This document shows, piece by piece, positions 36,213-49,063 of a stretch of DNA of 64,000 nucleotides. Under the pieces are notes generated by a model, which was given only the letters and a program-made list of their open reading frames with translations, was not told the origin of the DNA and ran no database searches. The stretch comes from Microvelia longipes (Eukaryota > Arthropoda > Insecta > Hemiptera > Veliidae): NCBI GenBank assembly GCA_018340805.1, contig JACMZG010000008.1, positions 21,933,930 to 21,997,929 of the forward strand, written 5' to 3'. The number at the start of each line of letters is the position of its first letter. Within the stretch, counting starts at the first letter, position 1. Position numbers and translations under genes: made by a program.

Positions 36213-36431
36213 TATGCAACAAGGATGAAAGTTTTCAGCTCTCGTATTATCTCCCTCGTTCAAGCCTCGGGAGCCAAAATGTTAAGTTAACTCCTCGGAA
36301 AGCCTCGGAGCTAACTAGTTTATCTCTCTCGGCCTACCGGACTCGTGAGCTAATGAGTTTCCTCCTTCGGCGCTGCCTTAGGACGAACTCAACTTGAGCT
36401 TGTAAAACTTACTTCATCCCTTGTTGCATAA
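36213..36431. repeat. small inverted-terminal-repeat element (MITE-like)
   Basis: 'atgcaacaaggatgaaagtt' at the left and 'acttcatcccttgttgcat' at the right are imperfect terminal inverted repeats of ~24 bp. The interior is GC-richer and contains imperfect repeats of 'agcctcggagc' and 'ctccctcg'. No ORF. Confidence 0.5.
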
Positions 36432-36550
36432 AAACTATTTTTTTCGAATCAAAATTGCTTAGTCAATCTTTATGACTTCGACATAAATTAATCACGAGTC
36501 GTTTGTTTAATCGACTGTTACATCTTCATAATTATAGGTTGCTGCAATGT

Positions 36551-36857
36551 GAAGTGGTATATATAAAACTAATAACAAGTCTCTTCACACTAACTGTTTA
36601 ATTACAAAACAAGAGCCGACTTTCGACCCACTTCTGGCCATCCTCAGTCATGCAAAATTGAGTGCGAGTTATTTATAGTCTTCAGAGCATAGGACGCACC
36701 TATGAGTGCGTCCTATGCCTCTGAAGGACTATAAATAAACTCGGCACTCAATTATGCATGACTGAGGATGGCCAGAAGTGGTCGAAAGTCGGCTCTTGTT
36801 TGTAATTAAAACAGTTAGTGTGAAGAGGACTTGTTATTAGTTTATAGTTATATCTTC
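36551..36857. repeat. 307-bp near-perfect palindrome (foldback/MITE)
   Basis: The left arm 'aactaataacaagtctcttc', 'aagagccgactttcgaccca', 'cttctggccatcctcagtca' is mirrored by 'tgactgaggatggccagaag', 'ggtcgaaagtcggctcttgt' and 'gaagaggacttgttattagt'. The centre is at 'aggacgcacctatgagtgcg' near 36700. The arms of ~150 bp differ by only scattered single-base changes and indels, so the element is young or maintained by gene conversion. It has no coding capacity. Confidence 0.85.
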
Positions 36858-38204
36858 AATTTAAAAAAGGTCGATTTGGCACACCACGAGTTGCAATAAA
36901 ATGTGGCTAGTTTTAAATATGATATTATGAATTTCTAGTTTTTTTAGATCCATGAGTATGAGATAACAAAATCAAACGTTACAGCAAATAAATAAATCAT
37001 AATTGGGCAGTACTGTTTTTTTTTAACAATTCGAAACTATAAATGTATATTTTATACTAAACCTACGTATTATAATAATAAAAGGAAAATGTACAATAAA
37101 ATAAGAGAGAGAGAAAATAAATATAATGTCAAATAAGGACAAATGAATTGCATGGCTTACCACAGATGGAATTAAAATTTAATTTGTGACTTAAATAAAG
37201 GAGTTTAATTGGAAACATTAATAATATAACAATTAGTTAGGAAAAGTTTATGATATTACTTTATAAAATTTTTCTTATGGATAGATTTTATATACGAATC
37301 AAGATTATAAGTAAAAGGTGAACATAAATATTGTAACACTTAATACATATTAAAATGTTATTTTAGCTAATGGAGTATTAGGGTTAATTTTTTATAATCA
37401 AGTCTGTAAAAAATTAATAAAATTAGAAAATAAAATAGGCAAATTAAAGAATAAGAGGTCAAGTTTCCTATCTTTAGCAAAAGTTTGCAATAATTCAGTG
37501 CAACAATAAGTTTGATAGAAGGAGAGTATCTCTATTTCTATAGATAATAAGAAAAGGGACAATATAATTTAGATAATCCTTAAGATAAAGACGAAATCCA
37601 AGTCTTACAGAGCCCCCGGGTCCGAGACTGGTTATACTTCAAGTTGTAGATGCTTGTCATTACTAAGATAGAGTCCACAAGGTTTTCTAGAAAACTTTTG
37701 GATTTTCTGAAAGTTTTCTCTTCTTGGTTTGACTAGAGATAGAAAGTTGTACCCGTTTGATAATTCTTCTAATCAACTTGTTGACTTTACTTATTCTTCA
37801 AAGAGAAAATACATCAATATTTCTCATTTATACTTGAAACTTTATGATAAAATCAATTTTAATTTTGATTAAGAACTAACAACTATTGTGTCGAACCTAT
37901 AGCCCTTTTGTCACGTTATTTGCAAGCTAGCTGGTGTATTAGGAGTCAGTACAGGTAATAATAATTGACGAAAGACCTAATATAGAGGTATAATTGACTA
38001 ATAATAACCTGTATTTATTTTGAGAAGTTATTACTTATTAACATTATATTCCATAATCAAGAATCGATGATATGTAAGTATATTCAACTCTCTAGTCAAT
38101 GACTCATCTACTACCTTTAAGTCAGATTCAGGTCTCAGGCTTTTTTTTGCAAAAAGCTATCTGCAATAAAGTTTAAACTAATTCAACAAATACAAAAAAA
38201 ATCT
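36858..38204. other. no recognisable feature
   Basis: AT-rich, with no ORF of note. Confidence 0.4.
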
Positions 38205-38345
38205 ATTAGGGGATACCTCAGAACTTTTCCTGATCAATTGGATTTTCTACGATAATCCTGTCTTCTTTGGACTCACTTATTTCATTTTAAAATATAAATT
38301 AACCAAATTGTACGCTTTCGGACCCGCTTTACTCGCCCTCCCACA
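38205..38345 (-). repeat. 5S-like repeat family, 3' tail
   Basis: The + strand reads 'ggggatacctcagaactttt', 'cctgatcaattggatttt' and 'gacccgctttactcgccctc', the reverse complement of the family's 3' end, with substitutions. Confidence 0.5.
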
Positions 38346-39310
38346 AAAAAAATTATTCACTGCGGCCGCCTATCCAGGTATTTACCACGCTCAAGGCTGT
38401 TAAGGAAAAGTAATAAAAACAGGAACTTGGCTATGCTTTGGAGTGCAAACAAAGGCTCAATGAATACATGTCAGTACACAAGTACATAAGTAAAAAAAAT
38501 ATTATGTAATCGATGATTTGAATAGTCTTTTCATCCGTCACTATTTTAATGGTACGGCTAAGTTAAGAAATATTCATAAACATTGTGATGGCTGCTGTAT
38601 ATAATAAAAAATTTACCAAAAAGAAATTCTAAGAGAAGAATTGAACTTCAAAATCGTTTAACCATTAAAAATTGGTTTGTTTTGGCTTCGATGTTAATTT
38701 ACTCACTAACTGAAATAAAGAGTGACACTTGGCTTTTCAAAAAAAAAATGATTCTTTGATGTTAAAGATAAAATGGATACGCATCATTGGCAAACCATTA
38801 AACATTCAGAAAAAGCAATTTTTATCGTGTGGGACACAGTTTGTTTGCTGAAACAAATAAAGTATTTCTACGTTCGAATTAATTGGTCTGTTCATAAATT
38901 AAAATAAAAAATACAAAAATTGAAAGACTATATTAAAAATACACAATAACAAATGTCACAAAAATCTAAAGCTTTTACTCTCCTTGTACATCCAATACCT
39001 AATCTTTTTCGATGTAACAGACCAATTAGACTATATATACTTGAATAGATTAAAACATTCATTTTTCATACATTATAGTCATATTATTATTCTATTATAA
39101 TATATTATAATTCATATTAAGATATCTGATGAATTTTTATAATTTCTTCTGGGCATTTAAAAGGAAATGCGCTACAATTTTTAATGCTTATCATAAATTA
39201 AGTTTAAAACGGATGAAAATAGAGTAGTTTTAGTAGAAGATGAAAATGGCTTGGTATAGCGCAATAATCAAGTGCATTTATTAAACACAGAAAAATACAT
39301 AAACTAAATA
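38346..39310. other. no recognisable feature
   Basis: AT-rich; nothing assigned. Confidence 0.4.
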
Positions 39311-39312
39311 TA

Positions 39313-39371
<59 letters not shown>
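39311..39371. repeat. (TA)n microsatellite of a composite element
   Basis: A TA run that runs straight into module B, as at 50018, 52481 and 58000. Confidence 0.9.
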
Positions 39372-39372
<1 letters not shown>

Positions 39373-39840
39373 CACTTTCTTGTAAACATGCTATCTTTTT
39401 AACGGATTAATACTTTTTTTATCAAACTTAGTACCAAAAATCAACCTTAGGGAGTACACAAACCCAATTAAAAAACCAGGTTTTTGTGACGTCATTAACC
39501 CGGTGTGTTAGCAAATTTCGATCGGTTTGAAATTTTCAAAAAACCGGTCAAATTGAACGTTAAAAACCATGGTAAATTACCAGAGACCAAAATTTTAGTC
39601 GATAAAAAATAAATATCGAATAGTAGAGTGTCGTTCACTATGTATTTATGGGAGCTGAATAAAATTAAGCCGGGCCAAAATCAATATGACAACTCTAAAT
39701 AACCAAAAAGTCGAAAAAAATGTAAGTGGGAAGTCGTTTTCGATGTTTTTTGTAAAGCTAGGGTACCTAGGTTTGAATCCTGGTTGGGACGATAATTTTT
39801 TATCGTTTTCTTACATTATAGTAGTTTATAACTACAAAAT
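39372..39840 (+). repeat. module B of a composite element
   Basis: 'acactttcttgtaaacatgc', 'cttagtaccaaaaatcaacc', 'tttgtgacgtcattaacccg' and 'gagtgtcgttcactatgt' follow the module B order. The 3' end reads 'gggtacctaggtttgaatcc' then 'tggttgggacgataattttt'. GGTTTGAATCC is close to a pol III B box, so module B may end in tRNA-derived sequence. It leads directly into the foldback. Confidence 0.65.
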
Positions 39841-40298
39841 AATTCTGGCACATTAGTCCGCATGTCGGGCGAATTTTCTTTGGAATTCGTGTTTCCGTGC
39901 TTAACATATAATTTCTTGCTGAAGGATCAGGTTTATGCTTTATAACTTGAGGAGTCACTAATTATCATGCACTACTCGTAACTCATTTTTCTGAATTTTT
40001 CAAAGGCAATGCGCTAAAACCTTTAAAGTAACCGACCATGAAACCAACTGAGCGTTAAACTAGTGCAAATAATGCTGTGCACTGCCAATTTCAGTAGCAT
40101 AGTTTTGTATTACCAATAGGATGCTCATTTCCTTTGAAAAATATAGAAAAAATGAGTAACTAGTAGTGCTTGATAATTGAGTGACTGCTCAAGTTCTAAA
40201 GCATAACTCGGATCCTTTAGCATGAAATGTACTGTTGAGCACGAAAACACGCATTCCAAAGGAAATTCACCCGACATGCGGATCACCGCGCCAGAATT
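39841..40298. mobile_element. foldback element, simple form, 458 bp
   Basis: The termini are 'aattctggcacattagtccg' and '..gatcaccgcgccagaatt', with a single level of inverted repeat (unlike the nested 706-bp form). The arms contain 'tttccgtgcttaac', 'tttatgctttataacttgag' and 'actactcgtaactcattttt', and their complements on the right. The centre is near 40070. It is more diverged between arms than the 50794 copy. No ORF. Confidence 0.75.
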
Positions 40299-41279
40299 AT
40301 TTATTACATTGGATCTAAAGCTTCTCATCACCTTATTCGCCAGAAACACGAATTTCCAGCCAACTAGTGTATAAGTGGTGAAACTTAATTGCTGAATTTT
40401 TAGTAAGGAGAAAGTTGTAAGCAAACTACTCTAGAGAAAACTGTTTGGTGCCTTTGAATAAGTTGTGTACATACTCATGGGTCCAAATACCGCAATGTCA
40501 CTGAATGTCATCGTCATCATAAACAAATTTTTCTCACAGGAAATTCGCTCGAAGAATTCTCGTGTGAAACTATTGAGAGCAACAAAAAATCAATGCATTG
40601 AATTGGTCCAATATTTAAAATATTAGTGGGACAAACTTATTATTTTGTATGTGAAAATTGTTTCGCGAAACTCGAAAAAAGGTTTGTGCCAGCTCAACTA
40701 AATGGAACCTTTCCAACTATAAGGGCCATTAAAACAAGCCCATGTGGGTTCTCTACACTGCAAATACTTGTGATATATACTACTTTAGAAATATACATGA
40801 AAGAAATAATATGGTTATTTCCCAGAAATATTTGCCCACTTCTTGTTTGACAGTAGCCAAATCATATATTTAATTTTACTCCGACAATACTATTTTACCG
40901 TTCGTTATCATTTAGTCATAATTAAACTCTATTCTTATTACAAAATCCGTTCAGTAGTTTAAGCTGTGGGTTCGTCAACGTAAAATTGAAGAAGAATAAC
41001 AAGTCGTATAAACTTTCATTTTCAAACTTATTTTCTCTACTTCTAGTTGACTGATTTTAATAAACCTTTTCTTATGTTTGATGTACAAGACAAGAAATAT
41101 GTTATTATATTATTTATGTCCCTTAAGCAGTTTTCACGCTACATTTCCTTAAGCACCTGATTATTTAAATAAAAAAGTACTTTTTAGTTTTTTTTTACTT
41201 GGCGGGGCGGTACGCAGCGGCGTTGCTAAATATTTAAAAAATAAAACATTTCACTTTAAACTAAAATAAAATGATATTA
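40299..41279. other. no recognisable gene
   Basis: A 74-codon open frame at 40626-40850 includes a 'VCENCFAKL' stretch but no zinc-finger pattern, and no family match comes to mind. 'ggaaattcgctcgaagaatt' near 40540 is a lone foldback-like scrap. Confidence 0.4.
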
Positions 41280-41410
41280 AGTACGTTATTGTAAGGCCGA
41301 AGAAATATGACCTAAAAGTTTTGGACACCATGACGTTCTCAGTACGAGCGATGTGAGTCCGAAGTAGCGAGGAAAAATACCGAGGTACTTTATACCCACT
41401 TTCGTCAGGA
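41280..41410 (+). repeat. 5S-like repeat family, 3' tail
   Basis: 'cagtacgagcgatgtgagtc', 'cgaagtagcgaggaaaaata' and 'ccgaggtactttatacccac', in the family order. Confidence 0.5.
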
Positions 41411-41829
41411 TCTATTGGTGCTAAAATATTTACATTAACAAATAAAATTGGGCGTCATATTTTTCTCATTTTAATGCTTCTAATTTTATTTCAGGGGATA
41501 GGGAAGTAAATAACTAAACATAATTCACATGAGCACAGTCCTATCTTTGTTTCCAACTTTGATAATATACTGTAAATTTAACAGATGAGCGGGCTCTTTA
41601 TTCCAAATGGAATTAAGCATTTGTAAAGCTAATTTGTTAATAGAGATTAAGTAATTTGGACATCAATATCTGTTATTTCCATTTCATAATAATGATAAAC
41701 AATAAAAATAATGGTTACATTAAGACCCTTCTTCTTATCATTATATCAGTTGCATCCTGTATCCTCTACGTATTATTAAAGTTGGCAAAATACTTATAAT
41801 ACAAATACTATTCATATAAACTTAAAGAA

Positions 41830-41890
41830 TAGACCAGGCTGCGAACCCCAGAACTCTGGGCCGAATTCCATGGAGGCCATGGAGAGAGAC
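41830..41890 (-). mobile_element. tRNA-SINE head fragment
   Basis: The reverse strand reads 'ctccatggcctccatggaat' and 'ctctggggttcgcagcctgg', with the B-box-like GGTTCGCAGCC in the same context as the SINE at 19668. The body and tail are not recognisable. Confidence 0.5.
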
Positions 41891-43354
41891 ATTTATTTAT
41901 AGAAAAGTAAGTAAATTTGTTTATCAATGACTGCTACTTTTATTTACTCACAAATATTCTAATAATGCAAACTTAATATTCTGGTACATAGAATACTGCG
42001 TGCCCTGCATAACGTCTAACAGTACAGACAAAAAGGGTGAAGAAGATTACAAAAAGAATTTAAAACCTTGTGGAAAAAAATGTGTAAGATTGATGTTAGA
42101 AATCTTAATGAAGGATTAAGACAGGAGGCAAAAGACGGGGGCTACCCTCCAGCAAGTAAAATTGCTAAGATTTTCCTCAGATGTTAAAATTGCCGGAGAA
42201 GAAAGATAATTGCTTAAGTGGGAGATGGTTTCTGAGTGGTAAGGATTGGCACGACCCGACGGGGCTTTAGCATCCAGGAATAAATAAGGCGGGTGTAATT
42301 CCATCCTTCTAGCCCTGAAATACCGGTGTAATATTCATAGGGCTAGGATTAACAAGAAAAAAGGGGTAAAGCCCTGTGTAGACCGAGAAAAGCGCACAAT
42401 TAGGCTTTCCACGATGAATTCTCAAAGAGAAATTCTAAAATACTGCAAAAAATATAGAAAACTCCAAAGCTGAATATAGCCGGTTGTTGGCAAAGGAAAA
42501 AAGTTTACATCTGTTGCCTTTAGCATAACTTTAGACCCCTTTCTTTCAAAAGATATTACAGTCCGAGGTCTCCCCTACAACTTCAAGTAGTCAGAGCAAT
42601 ATACAAATACGATCGTGTCAAACCACTGCTTCAAATAAAAAGACCAATAAAATCTCATAACATAAAAACTTTTATTCCCCACTTCCCTGATGTAACGAAG
42701 TACTTTGTGAACCAATATTTGATTTTTAAACCCAAAAGGGAACATTCTACGCCAGTTAAGTTACACGATACGCAGTTGAGAAGTAAAGTTAGAAACAGAT
42801 GATAGCATCTTTTTTAGGGGTATTCAAAATTTAACCGAAGTTTACGGCAAGACTAATGATTATACAATATACATGACAAGGTGATAGCTTCAGAACCCAG
42901 TCTTTTCTACTATTGTTATTACGTCTAAACTTACAACTTCCATGTAAAAAAGTGAATGTGCAATATCATGCGTCCACGATGTGTCGGAATAATTGATGTG
43001 TTGCTAAAAAACTCTGTCAACCAGACTCGAAATCCGCTTACTCTATGACCACCTAGTGTCATCATCTAGCATGGGTACTACCATGCAGGATACATGACTG
43101 TTCGTGCAGTAATTGCAGATCCTCAGGAGCGCTCTATTTACACAAAAATACTCATGAGAACCGGTATCCAGCACACAATATCCATTTGATTCCATTAAAT
43201 AACAAAAAAACTCAACCCAACTTGATTTTATGAAGATGACATATCTTTTTTGATCACGTATAGAACTTCGGTAGGTAACTACTTGCATGTACACAATAAC
43301 TTTTTGAGTGAATTTTTTAATAGGAGCAGACTACTAGAAGAGTCACCCTATGTT
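41891..43354. other. no recognisable gene
   Basis: A GC-richer patch at about 42110-42370 remains unassigned. An 83-codon reverse open frame (43043-43294) shows no known motif. Confidence 0.4.
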
Positions 43355-43545
43355 GTGTAAGTGGCTCAGGTATAAATTGTCGGCCTACGACACAAGAATT
43401 TGAATGTGATGTTAGGATTGGGTCTCAATTCACAGCTACTAGGACCTTAGTGGTTTTTTGATGAGGTTGATAAAATATCTGTTTCAGGAATACCACGTTC
43501 GCCTTCAGAAAGGACGTAAAGCTAGGTGGGGTCCGAGCCTGAGGT
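43355..43545 (+). mobile_element. possible old tRNA-derived SINE
   Basis: 'taagtggctcaggtataaat' holds an A-box-like TGGCTCAGGTAT. 'attgggtctcaattcacagc' holds a weak B-box-like GGGTCTCAATTC. The body phrase 'cttcagaaaggacgtaaagc' resembles a 3' motif common in arthropod SINEs. The spacing of A and B boxes is longer than in a tRNA, and no duplication is seen. Confidence 0.35.
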
Positions 43546-46500
43546 GTGTTCAGGCTCCGTTAAAGATCTCTTAACCCTAAAATGAAACTAGGGGGTCATC
43601 ACCGCAGTAAATTTCAAGGACCTACTTATAGTGATTAATTAAAATACGAGAAAGTGTGTTAGCTCCTTGAAGTTTCAATAGTGTTGTCGGAGGTTAGTTT
43701 TAACAGTGAGGGCAGTGTTGTTCCCAGTTTTCACTGACTAATTAAGAGTCATGTGAAAATATGTATGATTGCTTGGAAATCAAATAATACTAGCAATAGA
43801 TGTATTTTAACGATATTCTTTATGTAATATTCTTCACGGCTTCTATCTGTTCTAGATTAGACATGGAATTTATTATCCCTACACTAGAAATAATATAAGA
43901 GATTGTAAGATTTAAGTTTTTTTAGTAGACAATATGTGGGTAGTCTGTGGTAATAAAAGGACAGAAACTTATTCCCGGGCTGTGAGAAACTAATACCACC
44001 CCATTTATACAACGTCGCCAACTTCCTAATAGCACTTGTTTTACGTGTCTTCTTAAGAAAATTATAGCCACACTCCCCCCAGAATAATTACTGGTCATAG
44101 GACTAAGTGACGCCTAAATCTTCATACGTACTCAAAACCTATTACGTATTAAGACTTCAATATAAGGGATAGACTTAATAACCACAATGTATCAGGGATA
44201 CTAGATAGCTAAATAAATGATTAGATTGCGGACCATCCTTGTCATGAGCACTGTACTTCCGCCGTCTGTGATATGGTGATACTATAAACATATTTAGTAA
44301 TCGAGACAAAATGCAACAACACAAGTAATACTCAAAGATAAATACCATGTGTATAGACAGACGCAAAGTGATCAATCTGAGAACATATCTGTGTTACATT
44401 TACGACACCATACACAATAGCAATAAACTCAATTGTGTTTTCTCTCTACATACTCGCGAATCGGTAAGTCGGATTAAATATTTATCACATAACATCTCTG
44501 CATTTGCAGAAATAATACTTTATGAACATTTAATAAATAGAGATTTATTCTATTTTTATATATGATATCTGTTATATAACTATACGCAATATGACCTTTA
44601 TGTACATACCATGTGAAGAAAAGTGATGATCACGATATTTATCCTCTATAGTTAAATAAAATAGAATTACACGCGCGCTGTACATAAAGAAGCAAAAATA
44701 GCGAATTTTGTTTATAGTGAATTTATATATACATACTGACTACAGATCTCTCGCTGGCTAAACTCAGTATTGATTGTGTGATTAACGTAACATTTTGAAC
44801 GTTCATTTTAACATAGTAGACTCTACAAAAGTATTGACGAAGATATATATGAAATATTTATAATAATTATGTACAAGATACTACTTAGTATTAGCAATAT
44901 CTAAATACCAGTGGTGCTTTCATGAATAAACTCATTGTGGTAATTACATATGTGTGAACTGCACTCGTAAATAGTTATCGTATTAAGTATCGGACAATTG
45001 AATAATTTTTTTTCACTTTTATTATGAATACAATAACACCCGTTACAAAATAGCCTCACTCAGATGGATATATTAACTGACGGCATGTCTGGAAAGACAG
45101 AAATAAAATAAATATCAACAATACGATTATATTATCGTTAGAGAACAAGATATATTATCATTACACCTTTGTATAGTGTGTTGGAGTGTGATCTCACTAT
45201 TACTTTTAGCTATTATCTGTATGTAATTATATAAGTGGAGACTGTAGTGTTGTGTAGGGAAGCAAGCTCTGTAGAGTGAGGGACAGTGCATACGTGATAT
45301 TTGCAGTAGCTGAGGCTGGTGAGGTAGGGCAAGGCATTTGTGTAGAGAGAGGCAGTAGTTCTTGGTGAGCTTGAGACTATGGATATTACCAGAGTGTCTG
45401 TATGGTGTGTGGATATAGCTAGATGCCTTTCTATAGTATTATCTATAATCATATGTGTATCACAAATTACTATCTTACTCATAAGAACACAAATCTTTAT
45501 CACACTTCTACTTTATAGAAGCTCTCTTTAGCCTTGTTATTATCAACACATTCCTGTATTTTGAACGGACCTAATTAGACAAGAAGTGAATTATGTTTGT
45601 CAATATGTTACATGGAAACCCCTTTATTATCATTCTAAGCGACTAACTACTCTCAAATGCGACTATTAACATGTCATTATTCTGTACCATAGTATAAGTT
45701 AATAACATCCAAAGAATATAATAGGAATAGAATGTCGGAAGGTTTACGAAGGAATTAGACAAAAGGTAGGGGGAACTCGGTGCTGGCATCTACCGGTATT
45801 TCTAGTAAGGAGAAAATAACTTTCCTTACCACATAACATTCTTTTTACTTTTCTAAGTTAATTTTATGAAATCAATTATTTTCATTTTAACGACACGAGT
45901 ATTTTCTAAAGTAAATATTTGGGTTTATCAGTTTTGTGCCAGATGTAGTTTGCTGAAAGTAAGACGACAGTAGCGCATTCTTGTAGTCAGTATGGTGAAA
46001 CTACTGATACACACGAGCATTCCTGTTAACTGACTTCGGAACTAACATCTTCTCGTCCGAAATCCCAGGACCATCTTTCTTCATCTATTTATTCTTATAT
46101 AATTTCTATATACTTACTCTTGATTTTTCAAGTAGATTTTGAGCAGTAATTAATAAGCATTTTATTTAACATCATACCCTATATCACTTAGGAAAAGATA
46201 TCTAAAAGCGTAGAACGTATCTATCGAATCTATCATCTTGTATCTTTAGAATAGCATTTGTAATCTTTCAAATAAATAAACCCAATTATCAATTATGTAA
46301 GGGTAGATAAAAACCTTGGGTAGTTGAGTATCGTCTACTAGCAAGAATGTTATTAGATAAATGTAACCAGAACTATTACACAGGTAGTTATGTCATCTGG
46401 TCAACTCCAGCAGCACTGTAATAAAATAAAATAAATTAAGTAACATGGTCCAAAGTTGACAAATACTACTATTTATAGGAGAGGATAAAAGCAAAAAGAA

Positions 46501-47676
46501 TGCATAATATAAAATAGTTTTAATAGATATAAACTTTATGCTTAGCCAGGAAGCTGTATTTTTATACAATAAAGTTTATACTATCATGGGTGCTAGTTAG
46601 AATACTATACTAGTTAGTAATACTTATAATATGGGTAGTTTAAACTAAACTATTACATTGTTAACAAACAAATGATCGTTCATTTGATCTAAAAAAATTT
46701 TCTCTTTTACTAATAGTTTTATATTTTCTTTATTATTTTATATTTGACTTCACTACTTTCCAGCGGGCTGTATCAGTGCAAACCACCATTCTAAGTAGTC
46801 TTAAATAAAACAGGGCCTTTAGCCCCCAATACAAATCCCTTTGGATTGGTTGTTGATTTCCATTATTATTTTTTATTACATGGCACATTGCCAGGTATTT
46901 AGCTAATTTTTATCAGGTAGGCCGCTTCGAGCCCCACAATTTATGACTTCAGTTGATTATACTTATACTAATAAGTAAATACTAATAAACTAATAAATAC
47001 AAATAAAGTTTTTACAAACAATAGGCTTTGTAATCTGCTCAACATCTCGTCATACGCCAAATTTTTTGAGAAAGCATTTGAGAGTTATTATGTGCCATGC
47101 GCACTGGTAGAAACTCATAAATACATACAAACACAAACACTATATACAGGGTAGTACATTTCAAATTCAACACCCTAATTAACTCAGCTTCGTATAGAGA
47201 CATCGCGGTAAAAGTGGTATCTACCCCCTTTTTGTTGACTACTGAATGTTCAAATACCCAAATATTTGGTTGGTAATCGTCTGGCACGAATTTTAATTTT
47301 ATTATACAAACATGGGTTCCTAAGGTAACTTTATAAGGTTAAATTGTGGCATACCTTTATATTAATTACTTCAGAAACTGTGTTATATCCCTAGCAATTT
47401 GATGCCAATACATCTAAATTCTGGTAATTTTTCTCAAGCTATAGTTTGGCATACAAAAGGACTCATTTATAATTAAAAATAAGCTTACTGGTACACCAGG
47501 ATTTATCACTTCATGGTAAAAATAAAGGTTTAGGATGATAACCAGAATTAAGCGATATTGGTATCAAATTGCCCATGAGATGACACAGTTTCAGAAACGA
47601 TCCCTTTTTAAATAAATAAACCTTCATTTCACATAATATACATTTCTGTAAATTGTAAAAAGTCAAAACAAAAAAA
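43546..47676. other. 4.1-kb stretch without recognisable genes
   Basis: Composition is less homopolymer-rich than the neighbours, especially 44100-45600. A 96-codon reverse open frame (45213-45503) is Ser/Thr/Ile-rich with no domain. Near 47065-47110 the reverse strand reads 'cacataataactctcaaatg' and 'ctttctcaaaaaatttgg', echoing the (TA)n-linked module at 18160, so an old repeat end lies there. Confidence 0.4.
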
Positions 47677-48825
47677 TTATTTGTTACAATTAAAATTTAT
47701 GGATTGAAATTCTTCCACACTGTACAAGGGATTTTTTAGAAGATTAATTTTTACTAATTTGTCAAATCTATTCACTTCAAGGGCTCTTATATTTTCAGGT
47801 AGTAAGTTGTACAGCTCTAAAGCTGTACAACAACTGTACAACTGTATTTTAGCAGGGCTAACCCTGCTTGAATTGAATTATATTTAGCTGTTCTTGTCAG
47901 TCTGTATTTGTTAAGTACTATATGATTTGTCTGCCTTGTATAGTGAGAATGAATGTTCTCTATTTTAGTTAGACTTGATCTAATACTATGAATGTAATTT
48001 AAAAGCTGATAGCAGTATAAAGAATAAAAAGTAAGAATTTCATGAGTCTAAAAAAATTTTACAAGATGTTTTGTTGGGTAGATTTAAGATGACCCGTAGT
48101 GCTTTCTTTTGTAGAATGAATAGTCTACTCGCATGGGGAGGAGCTCCCCAAATCATTGTGCCGTAAGACATTAAACTAAAAAAATGAGCAAAATAAACTA
48201 TTTTAAGAGGATTTTGGGAGAGGGAGCTTGAAACTTTCATGAGCATATAAATGGTTGAACTTAATCTTTTAGCTAAATAGTCAATATGAGGTTCCCATGA
48301 TAATTTGTTGTCAATATAGATGCCTAAAAATTTAAAAGAGTTTACCCTGTTATCCATAAAATTAAATCTAATATCTACGGTTTTATTATTATTAAGTTTT
48401 ACCTTATTGGCTTTACACCAGTCATTTAAAATATTAAGTGCTATAGACTGTAGCTCAAGCAAGTCGGATTGAGTTTTGAATGAAAAAATTACGCCATAAT
48501 CATCAGCGAAAAGAAAAGCTCCAGCTACTAATAAACGCATGACGTAGGGCAAGTCGTTAATACATATAAGAAATAGTATAGGACCTGATATAGATCCTTG
48601 TCTAACACCATGTATTATGCTTTGTAAGGTTGAACAGGAGCCACCTATGTCTATGTATTGTTGCCACCCTTGTAAATATGATATCAAGAAATTTATTAAT
48701 GTCTCGTTTAATCCGTAGTAAGCTAATTTCACCCTTAATATCTCAATCTGCGCTCCATCAAATGCTTTGGAAAAGTCAAAAAAATAAGCTGAAACTATTA
48801 CATGGATATTTAAAGTTAGTTCCTA
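47677..48825 (-). pseudogene. non-LTR retrotransposon RT, 5'-truncated and frameshifted
   Basis: The reverse strand encodes the palm-to-C-terminus part of a LINE-type reverse transcriptase. Palm motif A is DFSKAFD (48757-48777), motif B-like RQGSISGP follows, and catalytic motif C FADD is at 48499-48510. Next come the 'FKFLGIYIDNKLSWEPHI' segment typical of jockey/CR1-like clades, and 'LFILQKKALRVIL'. A stop at ~48040 ends this 230-codon stretch (open without a methionine start). The C-terminal region continues in other frames: 'IENIHSHYTRQTNHIVLNKY' and 'RLTRTAKYN', then 'ELYNLLPENIRALEVNRF', to a stop at 47677-47679, requiring at least two frameshifts. Endonuclease and ORF1 are absent: a stop at 48823 precedes motif A. 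Catalytic aspartates survive but the copy is dead. Confidence 0.85.
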
Positions 48826-49029
48826 TTATGCTCTAATGTAACTTTTGATAGTTACCGTAGAAAAACACATGTTAGTGATCAGATTACCATGCATGCCACA
48901 AGATTAAGGAAAACATAATTTGGTATTTAAACTTCCAGTGGTTGACCTTGTTGGGATAGATACCAATTTTTTTATCGCTATAGCTCCGTACGGAGCTGAG
49001 TAATCAAATGATGTACCACCCTGTTAGTA

Positions 49030-49063
<34 letters not shown>

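Noticed and set aside
47039..47287. 82-codon reverse open frame as a gene
   Set aside because: Its downstream part matches a repeat phrase also found at 18160, so it is more likely part of a decayed repeat.
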